From: Corella eumyota | Lineage: Eukaryota; Chordata; Ascidiacea; Phlebobranchia; Corellidae | NCBI GenBank assembly: GCA_963082875.1 | Contig: OY720098.1 | Coordinates: 7,254,001-7,318,000, forward strand | DNA: 64,000 nt | Direction of reading: 5' to 3' | Shown here: positions 30,825-58,088 of the stretch, piece after piece | Numbering within the stretch: the first letter of the stretch is position 1 | Layout of the letters: every line of letters begins with the position of its first letter | Translations under genes and position numbers: made by a program | The notes under the pieces: generated by a model | Told to the model about the DNA's origin: nothing | The model's input: the letters and a program-made list of their open reading frames with translations, nothing else | Database searches by the model: none

Positions 30825-30930
30825 CGATCCTGACATTATATTATTCGCAACTTAGCGGTCTTATAACAACAGCCGCAATAGCTTAACTGGTATCTCCTTA
30901 GGTTATGACTTCGAACAAGTAACCTTAAAA
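30825..30930 (+). repeat. Degenerate tRNA-like SINE copy 1
   Basis: A head reading CTGACATTATATTATTCGCA precedes a tRNA-like body with an A-box-like ATAGCTTAACTGGTA and a B-box-like ACTTCGAACAAG. The same head and body occur twice more on the other strand within 500 bp (31080-31320). That points to a dispersed tRNA-derived SINE family rather than a working tRNA gene, since no folded acceptor stem is evident. Confidence 0.45.
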
Positions 30931-31079
30931 TAAAACTTAAATTTATTTTGGTAATGGTGAATGTGTGCTCATTTACACGTAGCTAATTGGTTAAATAAGT
31001 ACACTTATAACATTATTAAGAAATATTTTTTTAGATTTATTTTATGTTTACTTAGGTTAGAATTTAACATGAGCTGTTT

Positions 31080-31175
31080 GAAATCATAATTTAAAGCCTT
31101 AACATTTAAGTTATGGCGACTGCTGTTTTATACTAGCTTTGTTGGGGTAATATAATGTCAGAATCAAGTAAGTTG
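31080..31175 (-). repeat. Degenerate tRNA-like SINE copy 2
   Basis: On the minus strand the head CTGACATTATATTA is followed by ACAGCAGTCGCCATAACTTAA. This resembles the ACAGCCGCAATAGCTTAA of the copy at 30825. The B-box region is eroded. Confidence 0.35.
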
Positions 31176-31194
31176 CAAAAAAAGAAATAAATAT

Positions 31195-31320
31195 AGGTTG
31201 CTTTGACAGGAATCGAACTTAAGGAATTAGAGTGGAAGCCTAAAGCCTTACAAGGTGAGCTATCGTGGCGTTTAACTTCACGTTGCTTTGTTAAGATTCT
31301 ATAACGTCAAGATATAAATA
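31195..31320 (-). repeat. tRNA-like SINE copy 3, best preserved
   Basis: On the minus strand a head like TTGACGTTATAGAATC leads to an A-box-like GATAGCTCACCTTG and, about 45 nt later, a B-box-like AAGTTCGATTCC. This is the spacing expected of an internal RNA polymerase III promoter. Two related copies lie within 500 bp. It could also be a tRNA pseudogene; no full cloverleaf is apparent. Confidence 0.45.
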
Positions 31321-31379
31321 TCTGCAAAACAAATGTTTATATTGTTAAAATAACTAATACTTTTAAAATTAGATGTATA

Positions 31380-33000
31380 GGGTATTAATAAAACACTGCT
31401 ATATATTCGCGAAAAAGTTTTATCTTAAATGTCCATTAGAACTTATCGTTTTTTTTTAAATAATTTATTTTAGTTTTTGAGGTTTTGCACATTTTTAACA
31501 AAAGTTTTATAACTTGACTATGTTGACATTTTTTTAATAAATATTTAAAAAATGTGTTCATTAAACTACCGCATTTCTTTTAGTAAGGTTAAATTTTGAT
31601 TTACAAAAACAAATTTTAAGCAGTATTTGTATTCGATGATTTGAAGACGTCACATGGTCACATGGGTAAGCCTGACAAGACTGTAAGTAAATAAACACCC
31701 GAAATATAAATTTGCTTTAACTTTATTTTAATGAAGATATTTGCAAAATGTTTTAACTTGAATGTTCATTAGGACATTTCAGTTCTTATAAAATAATTTA
31801 TTTTAGATTTTATAATTTTGCACATTTTTAATATAAGTTTTATTACTTTACTATATATACATTTTTTTTTATAAATACTCTAAAAATGTGTTTATTTTAA
31901 CTACCGCGTTTTTTGGTAAAGTTAAATATTAATTTTATATTTTTTTTAACAATATTTTTATTCGATGTTTTGATGACGTCGAAAGGTCAAGTGGGTAGGC
32001 CTGATAAGGCTGTAAATAAATAAATACCCGAAATATAAATTTGCTCTAACTTTTATTTTAATAAAGATATTCGCAAAATGTTTAATTTTGAATGTTTATT
32101 GAGACTTTGCATTTTTTAAATAATTTATCTTACGATTTAAGACTTTGCACATTTTTAATAAAAGTTTCATACCTTTAAACATGTTTTAAAAAAATATTGT
32201 AGAAAAGTTTTAATTTAACTACCACAGTTTCTTTAATTAGGTTAAATTTTGAATAAAAGAAAAAAGTTTTTTTAACAATATTTTTAATCGAAGTTATAAT
32301 GACGTCACATGATAACGTAGTTAGGCTTGATAGGGCTGTAAGTAATTTAATATGAAAAAAATAACGAAATTGCTCTAACTTTTGTTTTAGTAAAAATATT
32401 CGGAAATTTTTTTTACTTTAATGTTTATTGGGACGTTGCAGTTCTTTTAAATTAATTTACTTTAAGTTTTGTAACTTTGTACATTTTTATTAAAAGTTCT
32501 CTCTAAAAAGTTAACTCTAAAAATGTGTTCATTTACTACCGTGGTTTTTTTTAGTAAGGTTAAATTTTGATTTAAAAATCAAAATGTTTTAATTTTGATT
32601 TTTTTTTTTTTAAATTTTTAAATTTTCATTTAAAAAATTTTCATTTAAAAAAAAAAAAATTTTTTTTCGCTATGTTTTTATTCGATGTTGTAATGACGTC
32701 ACATTGACACGTGGATAATCCTGACAAGGCTGTAATTAAGTAAATGCCCGAGATAAGAAATCCACCTAACTTTTGTTTTAATGAAGATATTTGCAAAATG
32801 TTTTATCTTGAATATTGATTGGGACATTGTGGTTGTTTTAAAATATTTCATTTTGGGTTTTAAGGTTTTGCACATTTTCTAATCCATGTTTTTTTAATAA
32901 AATAAAATTTCTTTAGAGCGTATTTTGTATTTGATGTCATTAGGACGTCACATGATCACATGGGTGGGACCATTAAGGTTATGTTTTTTTTTATTACGCG
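31380..33000. repeat. Old, diverged satellite-related tandem units (about 330 bp, five copies)
   Basis: Five loosely conserved units each carry, in the same order as the young monomer, a segment like TTTGCAAAATGTTTTATCTTGAATG, a segment like GTTTTGCACATTTTTAATAAAAGTTT, and then a palindromic site. The CTTGAATG-like landmark lies near 31408, 31742, 32070, 32400 and 32790, giving spacings of about 330 bp and one of 390 bp. In place of CACGTG these units have GACGTCAC (near 31646, 32300, 32695 and 32942; GACGTCGA near 31975). They look like ancient members of the same family left at the array edge, not reached by recent homogenisation. Confidence 0.7.
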
Positions 33001-34949
33001 AAACGCGAAAATGTATATAAAATAAACAGTTTTTTTTCCAATTAAAATTTTACTGAATATTTGAATTAAAAATATTTTGATTACCTTTCGCATTTTTTTA
33101 AGATCTTCCTTTCAAAGTTTTTTGTTTTTATAGAGTGGTATTAAAATTACTCCACTTTTGTATTTTTCTTTATTTTTGACCGATGATATTACAAAAGAAA
33201 TGCCTAAATCTTTAATAATTAAAAAATGAATATACTAAATCTAATATTAAATATTTTATTGATTATTTTATCTTTAATTTAAAAATTTCTTTACACGTTT
33301 TTTCATTTAATTAACATTGTGGTTTAGTGCTCTAAGCTTAAGGCGCCTTTGTACATCTGCTATAGAAATGACTTCTATAATTTTGAAATCAGTAAACTAG
33401 CAACTATACTTGCAATTAATAAATATGTTTATTAATTTGCTTTGTATAGGCTTACATTTGATATTATTTTATCACTACCCCTTTTGATTACCTATTTTTG
33501 TTAACTTTAACTCTTTTATTTATCAAATTTCTACCAACCTAATCAACCTAATTATAAAACAATCTTTATTTGATAAGAACCTAACTCAGTCGAGCAGAAC
33601 CAATTGGTTTACATTTTTTACCATGTTGCCTAAATCTGTTTGGATTGAGCCAGACAGCAGACATTTTGGAAATTTTTGTATTTTATATTTTAAATATCTT
33701 TTTTGTTGTAGCAAAACAACTATAAATAAAAAACAGTTCAATAATGTTTTAGCGTCTGTTATGGAAAATAAATTTTTTATGTTTAAGTTTACTTTGTCAA
33801 TAAATTTGATGCTCGCTTTTTGTATATCATTTTCGTTATAATAGTCTTCTAGAGATGTTTGACCTTAAAAGCACATGTAAACACAACATTAGTAAAAGTG
33901 AAGTAAACAAAATAAATGAACATTTTTATTGTTTACTGAAAAACCGTAGAAATTTATGCAGTGTACATATGCAGTGCATGTACCAGTGAAGTACAAACGT
34001 GCCGGTAGCGTATTAAGGTTGCTGGAATTGAATTAAGTTTTTGCGTTATTAAATTATTCACAGTATAAAATCAAGATTAGTTTAAAAGTCTTTTCACAAT
34101 AAGTGATTAGTGAAAAACCAAGTATATTTTGAATCTCTTGAACGTATTATCTATTTTTTTTACGTTGGACTACAAGTTTTGTGAACGAATAAGTACCCAA
34201 TATACCCTCGACCTTTACGTATATAAAATTAAGTAAATTATATTTCTTTGTTTCGATATTAAATAATGTTCTTATTACTTTAACGGTTCTTCTCGATGAA
34301 TTTCTCATTACCTTTACGACTCTACAAATTTTTAGAAAACTATGAACTTGACATAACCTCACATTTCATTTGTATAAATATATTAATCCCACATTAATTG
34401 CTACTTAAGCCACACCCGACGCCATATCGACGATATACGTTTTGTTAAGAGGTTTATACAGATAAGGTTATTCTGATGGGTAATTAAGTTGTGGTAATTC
34501 AAAATTCACGAGTGCAAAAAGTTTAGCGCCTCTGGCTAAATGCACGGGTTAGATGAACTCACCTACGACAACGAGAATGGTAAATTTAAAAGAGACAGTG
34601 TGTCAAAAACGGCATTAAATACGATAGGCTAATTATGCCACTACTATATTTTGTAAAAGGTGTACTCGTCTACAGTATGTGTTACGTGTACTGATGAACC
34701 AAACACAAAACGTAGCAACATCAAATACTCAGAAACCAACCTGAATTTAAATAACGCATATATTCTTTAAAGGTCTATTTTATTAACTTTAAACGTAAAA
34801 ATATACCCAAATTCGCAATAATTTGTTTAAAAAACATAAATTATGTTTTTGCCTTTAAGTTTAATATTATTGATTAAATCATACATTCATTGGTATTCAT
34901 TGGTATAATACATTGGTATAAGAAACAGGGGTTGGTATAAGAAGTTATA
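33001..34949. other. Intergenic, no gene recognised
   Basis: Two short open frames (33623-33841 plus, 34147-34362 minus) have no recognisable domain, signal peptide or convincing coding composition. The stretch 34882-34940 holds a few imperfect direct repeats of a CATTGGTAT-type word. I see nothing else. Confidence 0.6.
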
Positions 34950-34955
34950 TTTATT
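34950..34955 (-). terminator. Candidate polyadenylation signal of the first ShK gene
   Basis: AATAAA on the minus strand, 212 bp past the stop codon of the gene ending at 35167. Spacing and strand fit a 3' UTR, but no transcript evidence is available here. Confidence 0.4.
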
Positions 34956-35166
34956 TTAATATATACAGGTGATGCAAAAAGGTGCGATCTTAATCAAGCA
35001 AAAATATAAAACGGAACTTGGCTGTACACAAATATAAAATAGTTTTCACACAGTTAAAAATATCAAATTAATCAAATATAAATAAAGAATTTGAGTTACT
35101 AGTCAAGTCGTATTCCGATTTAAAATACAAAACAGTGAAACACTAAGTGTGTAAAAATTGTGTTGG

Positions 35167-36595
35167 TTAGTCCTGTGCTATACTAACCAATTTTAGTTTT
35201 GAATCCTCTTCAAGATCGTCTTCAATTTCTTCTGGGCATTTTTGACATTGGCCGCAGCTTAACGGACAAGTTGTAATTACATTTGGGTAACCATTTCTTG
35301 GGTCGCAGTAGCCTTGTTCAGTCCAATATTCGCAAGATGGCCGTTTATCCTCACATTCTACAAAGAAAATGATGATTAGTTGTAAAAAGACTATTCTATT
35401 TTGTTCTTAACACTGCTGCAGTTAAATTAAAAATATATGACCTACCTTCGCATTCTAGTGGGGTCGGCTCTGTAGGTTCGCATAACTTACACTCGCCGCA
35501 CGTTTTCTGACATTTTGTAGTAAATAAAGGATATGAATCACCGCACAAGCGTTTATTTCTCGTACAGATTACCGTCGGGTTAATATCCCTGCAAGTATCT
35601 GTCAATCAAAACATCGTGTCAATCAAAACATTGTTGTCGTTGCCAGTAGCTAACACCCTTTATGTTATTTACTCACGTGTGCATGGTATCTCGACTGGGG
35701 GTAAATCGCATACTTGACACATGCCGCAGGTTCTTTGACATCTTTGGGTAAATCTCATATTACTGGAACCACAAAGATGACTGTTTCTCTCACATGTTTC
35801 GGTACGAAGAACGTTTCGACATTCTTGAACTGTAAAGATACATTTTGGGTTATACAATAATATTACAGTATTCACTTAATCATCTAGGTTTATTGTATCA
35901 GTAAATTAGGTTTCTATCTATTATAAAAAAAACGTTAACAAGACAAAAATAGTTTTACAAATAACTTGAAGCCTTTAATGGCCATTAAAAAGGTAGACTG
36001 TTATTGTTTAATTTATTTAAAGAGCTAAATTAAAAAACTTACTAGATTTACACTCCGGTAATATTTCAGGTTTTTTTGCACACTCAGTACAAACTTGGCA
36101 AGTCGATTTACACATGAAAAAGGTAGTTTTGATTCCGATTTGTGTTCGACGATGGCAATGTAATGAAAGAATGCCACAGCCACGGATTGTGTCTCTACAA
36201 GCTGCGAATGAAAAAATCACAATTTTCATTAATTTTTATTATAAATTTTATTCAAAGAGTTATTTGAGATAAATTTAAAATACCCACTTGGACTACATGG
36301 CGGTGTTGCTGCTCTACACAACGTACATCCTTTACATGTTTTCTGGCAGTAGAATAAGTCAGTTGTCGTTAAACAACCTCTAGTAGCACAAGGTCCTTCC
36401 CCGATTAGGTCTTTACAATTATTTCCTTGAAAAATAAAAGAAATTATCCAAAAAAATACTCTTGTCAAATACATCTTTTTAATATATCAATTAAATCACA
36501 CAATTTTAATAGGGTTAAATATACTTACTACACGGCCGTTGTGCGTATATTGTTGTAAAAGTCACTAATAGGAAAAGAAATGATGAGTACTTCAT
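35167..36595 (-). CDS. Secreted five-ShK-domain protein (286 aa, six coding exons)
   Basis: Coding exons, in gene order, are 36595-36529, 36425-36288, 36201-36043, 35829-35677, 35598-35446 and 35357-35167. They total 861 nt, all introns are GT-AG, and every junction is phase 1. Exon 1 encodes MKYSSFLFLLVTFTTIYA, a signal peptide. Each later exon encodes one six-cysteine ShK (SXC) domain, recognisable by starts such as CRDINP or CRNVLR and by CQKTCGEC or CQRTCGMC endings. The tail after the fifth domain is acidic (EEIEDDLEEDSK). ShK domains occur in cnidarian channel blockers but also very widely in secreted animal proteins; nothing here shows channel activity, so a secreted or mucosal protein is the safer reading. 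The one-exon-one-domain, phase-1 structure suggests growth by exon duplication. A damaged paralogue lies 2.6 kb upstream. Confidence 0.88.
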
Positions 36596-36867
36596 TATGT
36601 TGGTAAAATAATAAATTTTAGTGTTACAAATTAATAACTGAAACAAAATTTTTGTTAAATTTTTTTTAGTAAAACTATTTCGGGATAAATATTTTTAAAA
36701 AATGTATTCACAAACATTTTCGAATTTAAAAAACGAAACTAACACAAAAATGTCGGTAAATGTAAAATCACAACCTTGCCAAGTGTCTTTTTAAAACAAA
36801 ACTGGCAATTGCCGATTGCTATTGGGAGCTCTTGTTCCCAACTTGATAATTTGCAATGAAACCACGA

Positions 36868-36875
36868 TTTATATA
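36868..36875 (-). promoter_or_regulatory. TATA box of the first ShK gene
   Basis: TATATAAA on the minus strand, about 270 bp before the start codon at 36595. A donor-like AAG|GTTGTG (exon end 36775) and an acceptor-like TTTTGTTTCAG (exon start 36637) lie between them, so a short leader exon and one 5' UTR intron are likely. The paralogue at 41046 has the same arrangement, which supports the reading. Confidence 0.55.
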
Positions 36876-39209
36876 GCAACGACCTCAAATAAGAAAAAAA
36901 ACGAGATGTCATTATGACTAGACATTAAATATTATACAAACTGTCATTATAATCTTAAACGAACGGATCAATTAAAACAAAATTACTTTGAAGTGACGTT
37001 GCTTGGTTAAAATAAATTCTCAGTAAAGGTAAAATTACTGGGATATATTTTTACTTCTTTGCGCATGTTTGAAAAGTACCTTACGAATCCAAATACAATT
37101 TTTTCGGAGAAGATAATCGTTTTTCTGTATGTATTATCTACAAATTTAAATTGGGAAAGTACTGCGATCTGTTTTTCTTTGTATAAATTTGCTAGGTTTA
37201 AAAGTTAAAATAGGCTTTAATATTTACGAAGATTAACTATTTCTCAAAACGCCTGAAATTCGTTTGTTATTTAAACTTCAAATATTTATATTTTTTACAT
37301 AAGTTATATTTTTCTCATAACACGCCAAATGGTTAAAATCGTGTATTGTTTAAATTAAAGAGTAATGTTGTATAAGGATCAGCTAAAAGTTTCCCATCAC
37401 GCGAAAATCGTTAATAGTTTGAGACCTCACATAGGTTAATCTATGATTAATACTTTATAACAAAGAATACTTTATCTGTTGCACCATTCTAACGAAACGA
37501 TATCGATCAAACTAAGATAGTTCTGAATCCCTTATTCAAGCCCTTGGTCTAATATTGCATAAAATTTTGCAAACGCTTTGTTAATACTACATTACAATTA
37601 CCAGTTAAGTTTAAATATATGTTTAACTAGATTACTTTTACGTTTTTTAGAAAATTAAAAACAAGACCAATATTCTAAAGTAAATTGTGTAGACTTTACT
37701 TTTTTCACATACAAGTTTAAATGAACGTAAAATTTAAAAAAACAAGTTAGTGTCAAACATATCAAGATGATAAAAATATTGCCCCAATCACGGTGTTGTA
37801 AAACGGTGTGCAACCAAATTTGAAATATGGTTTCTTTACAAAATTGTGTATTTTATGTTTTGCAAGTTTGTTAATATTGCTTTACAAATATTTTATATAA
37901 GGATAAATAGCACTTATGTAATATTAATTAAAAATGGATCATTACTGTCACTCAAATTATAAATTCGAAGAAATGTTGTTAAAACATTTGAAATCATTAA
38001 TTTTTAAATTATTGGAAATCTATATTTAATTTAAAAAAGGTTTAAACATTCGTAGAGATCAAAAACTCAAAGATTACTAGTTATTACAATTTTCAGATAA
38101 AATTTCCCGCAAAGTCACTTTCTCATGTGTAAATGCAAACAAAAATTTTAAAAATACTACACTCAGTTATATTTGTAGTTTTCTGATGCAACGAAACGTT
38201 ATATTAATGTCGTTTAAAATTAAAGTAAATAACCTTGAATTAATTTTTCCAGTAAGTCGAATTAGTATTTAGTTTTGTTCAATTTAAATTAGATGCGAAT
38301 TTAAAATATATGTAAGCCGCTTTTAATCTGTATGTTAATATGACAATATTAATTTTATTTGTTAATGTTTGCAAAACAAACTCGTAAATTTCAAGTGCAA
38401 AACATATTACGCGATTTCAGCAATAACTTAATTATATGCAGTTGCAATGGGGTACTTGTAAGGTCTAGGTAGCGATTTCTCTGGCGGAAGTTCAGGACGA
38501 CATTTTACTTTGTTGTCCAGAAACGCCCAGATTAAAATATTTAAATTTTGTGAAATTTTTGCAATTAAAGTTTACATTTTTTCAATTTGTTTTTAATCGC
38601 CTTGTTTTGATCTTTTATGAGAATAATTTAATGTTGCTACACCACCGTCACAATATTGTACTTGATTTATGTGAGTGTTTTGGTATGCATAGCGTGAGAA
38701 AAAGATTAAACTTTAATAAAAAATATTTTAATGCTAAGTGAAGTTCTTATTAGGGAGTGTTCTAAAATTTTTTGGCATTTTTTAACGTTTTACCGTTAAA
38801 ATTGTTTATTCTAAAATTTGTGTAATATAATTCATTGCAGACAATTTACCATGCTTACAATTCGCACTTAAATTCTTATTAATGAATTAACTTTTCTAAA
38901 AACGAAGTTAAGTGCAACTTCTTTAAATATTGTTACATACCCAATTCTGTGTTGATAAATATTTCAATATGTCAACAGATAATTTCAAAAAATTTTTGTT
39001 GTTTTTTAGATAGCATTGACTTAGATATTTAACAAAACATAGCACTCTAAAACATTAAAACGTTAACAGCCCGCAACGTGAAAAAAGAAATTTGCCATGC
39101 AATAAAAAGCAGCTTAAAATTACAAGCAGTGCTAGATCGTTTAATCCTAAAAGCACAAGCAAAGTGAAAGAACAAACGTGACGTCAAGTTAGTTACGTTT
39201 ATTGTAGTT
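36876..39209. other. Intergenic between the two ShK genes
   Basis: About 2.3 kb of AT-rich DNA without a supported gene. The plus-strand open frame 38550-38741 has low-complexity composition and no domain. This region must hold the promoter of the first ShK gene and the 3' end of the second. Confidence 0.6.
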
Positions 39210-41046
39210 TCAACTGCAATGAGGGCATGCTCCACAACTTTTTGGGCAAGTGATAGCAACGTTAGGGTAGCCATTTTGAGGTTGACAATATCCTTGATTG
39301 GACCAAAATTGACAAGATCGATTGTTATCTTCACGTTCTATTACCACAAAATATTGTATTTGTAGTATGTTGGGTATTTATTATGTAAAAAATGATTTAG
39401 AAATCTTGTTACATCTATTGCATAGGGAGGGTAACAATCAAACCCTCATATAAAAGGTAATTCCAATGTATTTACTTTCACTTTAAATTTGTTTAAAAAA
39501 TTGCACAATTTTTGTATTTAATCGTTTCCCTATTAGTTTGATTAAGTGGTATAATTTGGGTAAGAACTTTATACACATCGTTAACATAAAGAGTGCTAAT
39601 ATTGTCCCAATTAAAGTTAGTTTATAGTTACCTTCGCATGATAAGGTGGTGGGTTCTGTAGGGTTACATAGCATGCACTCTTCGCAAGTTTTCCGACATT
39701 TGCTTGTGAATAATAGATATGAATCACCACACAAATGTTTATTCCTTGTACAAATAATTGCTGGGTTGATATCTCTGCAAGTATCTATCAAGAAAAAAAT
39801 CTAACATTAAAACATGTTTTTAGTGTCACATTTAATACAGATAATATGAAAATGTTACATTCAATATGCAAAATAATAATATAAAAATGTCACATTCACT
39901 ACAAAAGAAATTATAAAAATGTCACATTCACTATATCTGTTTTAAGTAAGTAGCATAACAAGAACTAACGAGTGCATTCTTCTTCCTCAGGCGGTAAGTG
40001 GCACACATTACAAACACCACATGTTCGTTTACATCTTCTAGTAAACCTTACATTTCTGGACCCACAAAGATGGCTATACCTTCTACATGTTGTGGTCGGA
40101 AGCTCGTCTTGACATTTCTGAACTAAATATTATTCAGTTTGTTTATTTAAGAAAACTGACGCGGGTTTTAAATAATATTCAAACTTTAAAAGTATTTTTA
40201 AAATGTCATATGTAAAAAAGACAGGACACCTGGCATAAAGTTGTTACTATAAGATTTAAAAATGTTATAAACGAACATGCAATGCATCCAGGCAAATTTA
40301 GTTTTAATCTCTGATATATTAACATTAACATATACACTTAATAAGTTTTTTTAGTAAAATGATTTTCAATAATAAAAAGTTTCAGGAATATTTATTGTAA
40401 ATGCTTTAGTAAAGCTTTAGTAGTCTCACCTGATACACATTCAGGGACTCCGTTTTCTTCTTCGCTACACGACACACAAAAGTAGCTCTGCACATTAAAT
40501 GAGTTATCCGGATTCCAAACGTCGTCCTTTGGTGGCAATAAAAGGCAAGTAGGCCACACCCTCGAATACTGTCTCTACAGCCTAAAATTATTAGAACAAA
40601 TTTTTAAACGTTATATGAATTCTAGATATATTTCAATATTTATTAAAAAAATACAATTTGAAAATATTTACCTAAATAAAAGTGTCACATTTTTTATATA
40701 TACATTTATTTAATTTTAAAAACCCATCTGGGTTACAAGGTATTCTGGCAGATTTGCAGGAACTGCAACCTTCACAACTTTGTTGACAATACAAGAAATC
40801 TGAAAGCTTGGAACATTCCCTAACCGAACAAGGACCTATCCCGATTAAATCTCTACAATTAGAGCCTAAAAATTGTATTCATTAAAATATCTAAAACTTT
40901 ATTCAATATTTTCGTGCAATTAAAATATATACATTTGTAATAATTAATTAAAACAAATAGCGTTGATGTTACTTACTGCAAGGAGGCTGTGCGGATGATT
41001 CTCTTATAGTGGCTAACACTACCACAACAACCAAAAACTTCACCAT
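39210..41046 (-). pseudogene. Tandem paralogue of the five-ShK gene, looks damaged
   Basis: The gene has the same design as its neighbour at 35167-36595. A signal-peptide exon (41046-40977) begins MVKFLVVVVVLATI. Five ShK-type regions follow. Those at 40122-39970, 39784-39632 and 39337-39210 read cleanly, with phase-1 borders and the same spacing as the neighbour (for example CRDINPAIICTRNKHLCG). The regions between 40865 and 40430 are clearly homologous but look broken, with about two breaks. The last domain is shorter than in the neighbour, lacks the acidic tail, and ends at a TGA at 39210. Similarity to the neighbour is high throughout, so the copy arose by tandem duplication and decay appears recent. 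I cannot tell whether it is still transcribed. Confidence 0.7.
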
Positions 41047-41400
41047 TTTGCAATGCTAAATTATAAGAATGTAATATAATTTAACCTGTAAAAAGTTAAT
41101 ATACACTAAAAAGTATTTAACTATAAATCGCAATGTGTTGCTAAAAACGCAGCTAAGTTAATAACGATAAAATAATAAACTTTTTCTGAAATTTGGTGCG
41201 AGTGTTTTCAAATTTAAAATAGACGGGAAAAATTTTTATACAACATGAAGTCGTTATTAAAGGTTTTACACGGCCAATTTCACGCAAAACGAATTTAAAA
41301 ACTCACTTTTAAAGAAATTGTAAAACTTTAATCCCCTATCAAATGTCCAATTACCTTGGATTGCTTCTGAAGTGATGTCATAGTATCAACACCATTGGAC

Positions 41401-41407
41401 TTTATAG
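41401..41407 (-). promoter_or_regulatory. TATA box of the second ShK gene
   Basis: CTATAAA on the minus strand about 355 bp before the ATG at 41046. A donor-like CCAAG|GTAATT follows (exon end 41355), and acceptor-like TTTACAG and ATTTAG sites precede the ATG. This mirrors the leader-exon plus 5' UTR intron layout of the neighbouring paralogue. Confidence 0.45.
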
Positions 41408-42201
41408 TGAAAATATTATCCCGATACCGATCTTAAACATCGGTAAAGGTTGCATTCTACGACTTAGTAAAGTTGATCACCAACTCTAAATTGACATTAA
41501 AAAGTTAAAAAATTTTAGAAATTCTAAGAAATTCCAAAAATTGGCAAAAATATTTACTGTAAGGATCCAAATTTATTTAACACGGCAGCGAATACAAAGT
41601 TTTGAATTTGTAACAAATACCGTTAAGCACAAAAGTAAACCACATCGACAATAATTTTTTATAAATTAAAAATTTCAACCTCTAATATATTATTTTTTAA
41701 AATATACATTTTAAGTATCAACTCATATTTGAATAATTAATTTTATAACTAAAAATTATGACTTTAAAACTAAAAATAAGCTTACCAAAATTTTATTTCT
41801 TTAAATATAATTATAAATAAAATGTTTTAATCTCGAATATATACGCTACATTTTTTTAAATAAAAATTAACGAGTAATCTTTTTCAAATCACATAAAAAG
41901 TGGGCCTTTTTGACATTTGATAATATAATTAGTTATTTAAAATAATGCCACTTTAAATGTTGAAATTAAGTGATTATGATATACAAACAATATTAAAAAA
42001 AAATTAAAAAAACTTCTGAAGGTGATATGAAGGTAACACAAAAATACAAAAACCTTTTGATATAACATATAATTTTCTGTGAAGTAAAAACACAATAAAT
42101 CGAATAAGTGCAAAACAATATATTTCTGATTAACAAAGTGCTAAAACAACAGTGCATTTTTGTGAACTAAAAATCAGCAAACCGATGAATAAACACCGTT
42201 G
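41408..42201. other. Intergenic, 3' flank of the large phosphatase gene
   Basis: AT-rich DNA between the ShK promoter and the receptor phosphatase stop codon. The bases just past the stop (GATTTTTAGTTCACAAAAAT on the minus strand) are shared with the same flank of the paralogue near 60210, so some 3' UTR is conserved. No other feature is seen. Confidence 0.55.

Positions 42202-58088
<15,887 letters not shown>

Noticed and set aside
33623-33841. 72-codon plus-strand open frame
   Set aside because: No domain or signal peptide, no neighbouring exons in phase, and composition like the surrounding intergenic DNA.
30247-42201. Search for reverse transcriptase, integrase, capsid or transposase coding remnants
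   Set aside because: No recognisable motif of these families was seen in any frame in the non-genic parts.
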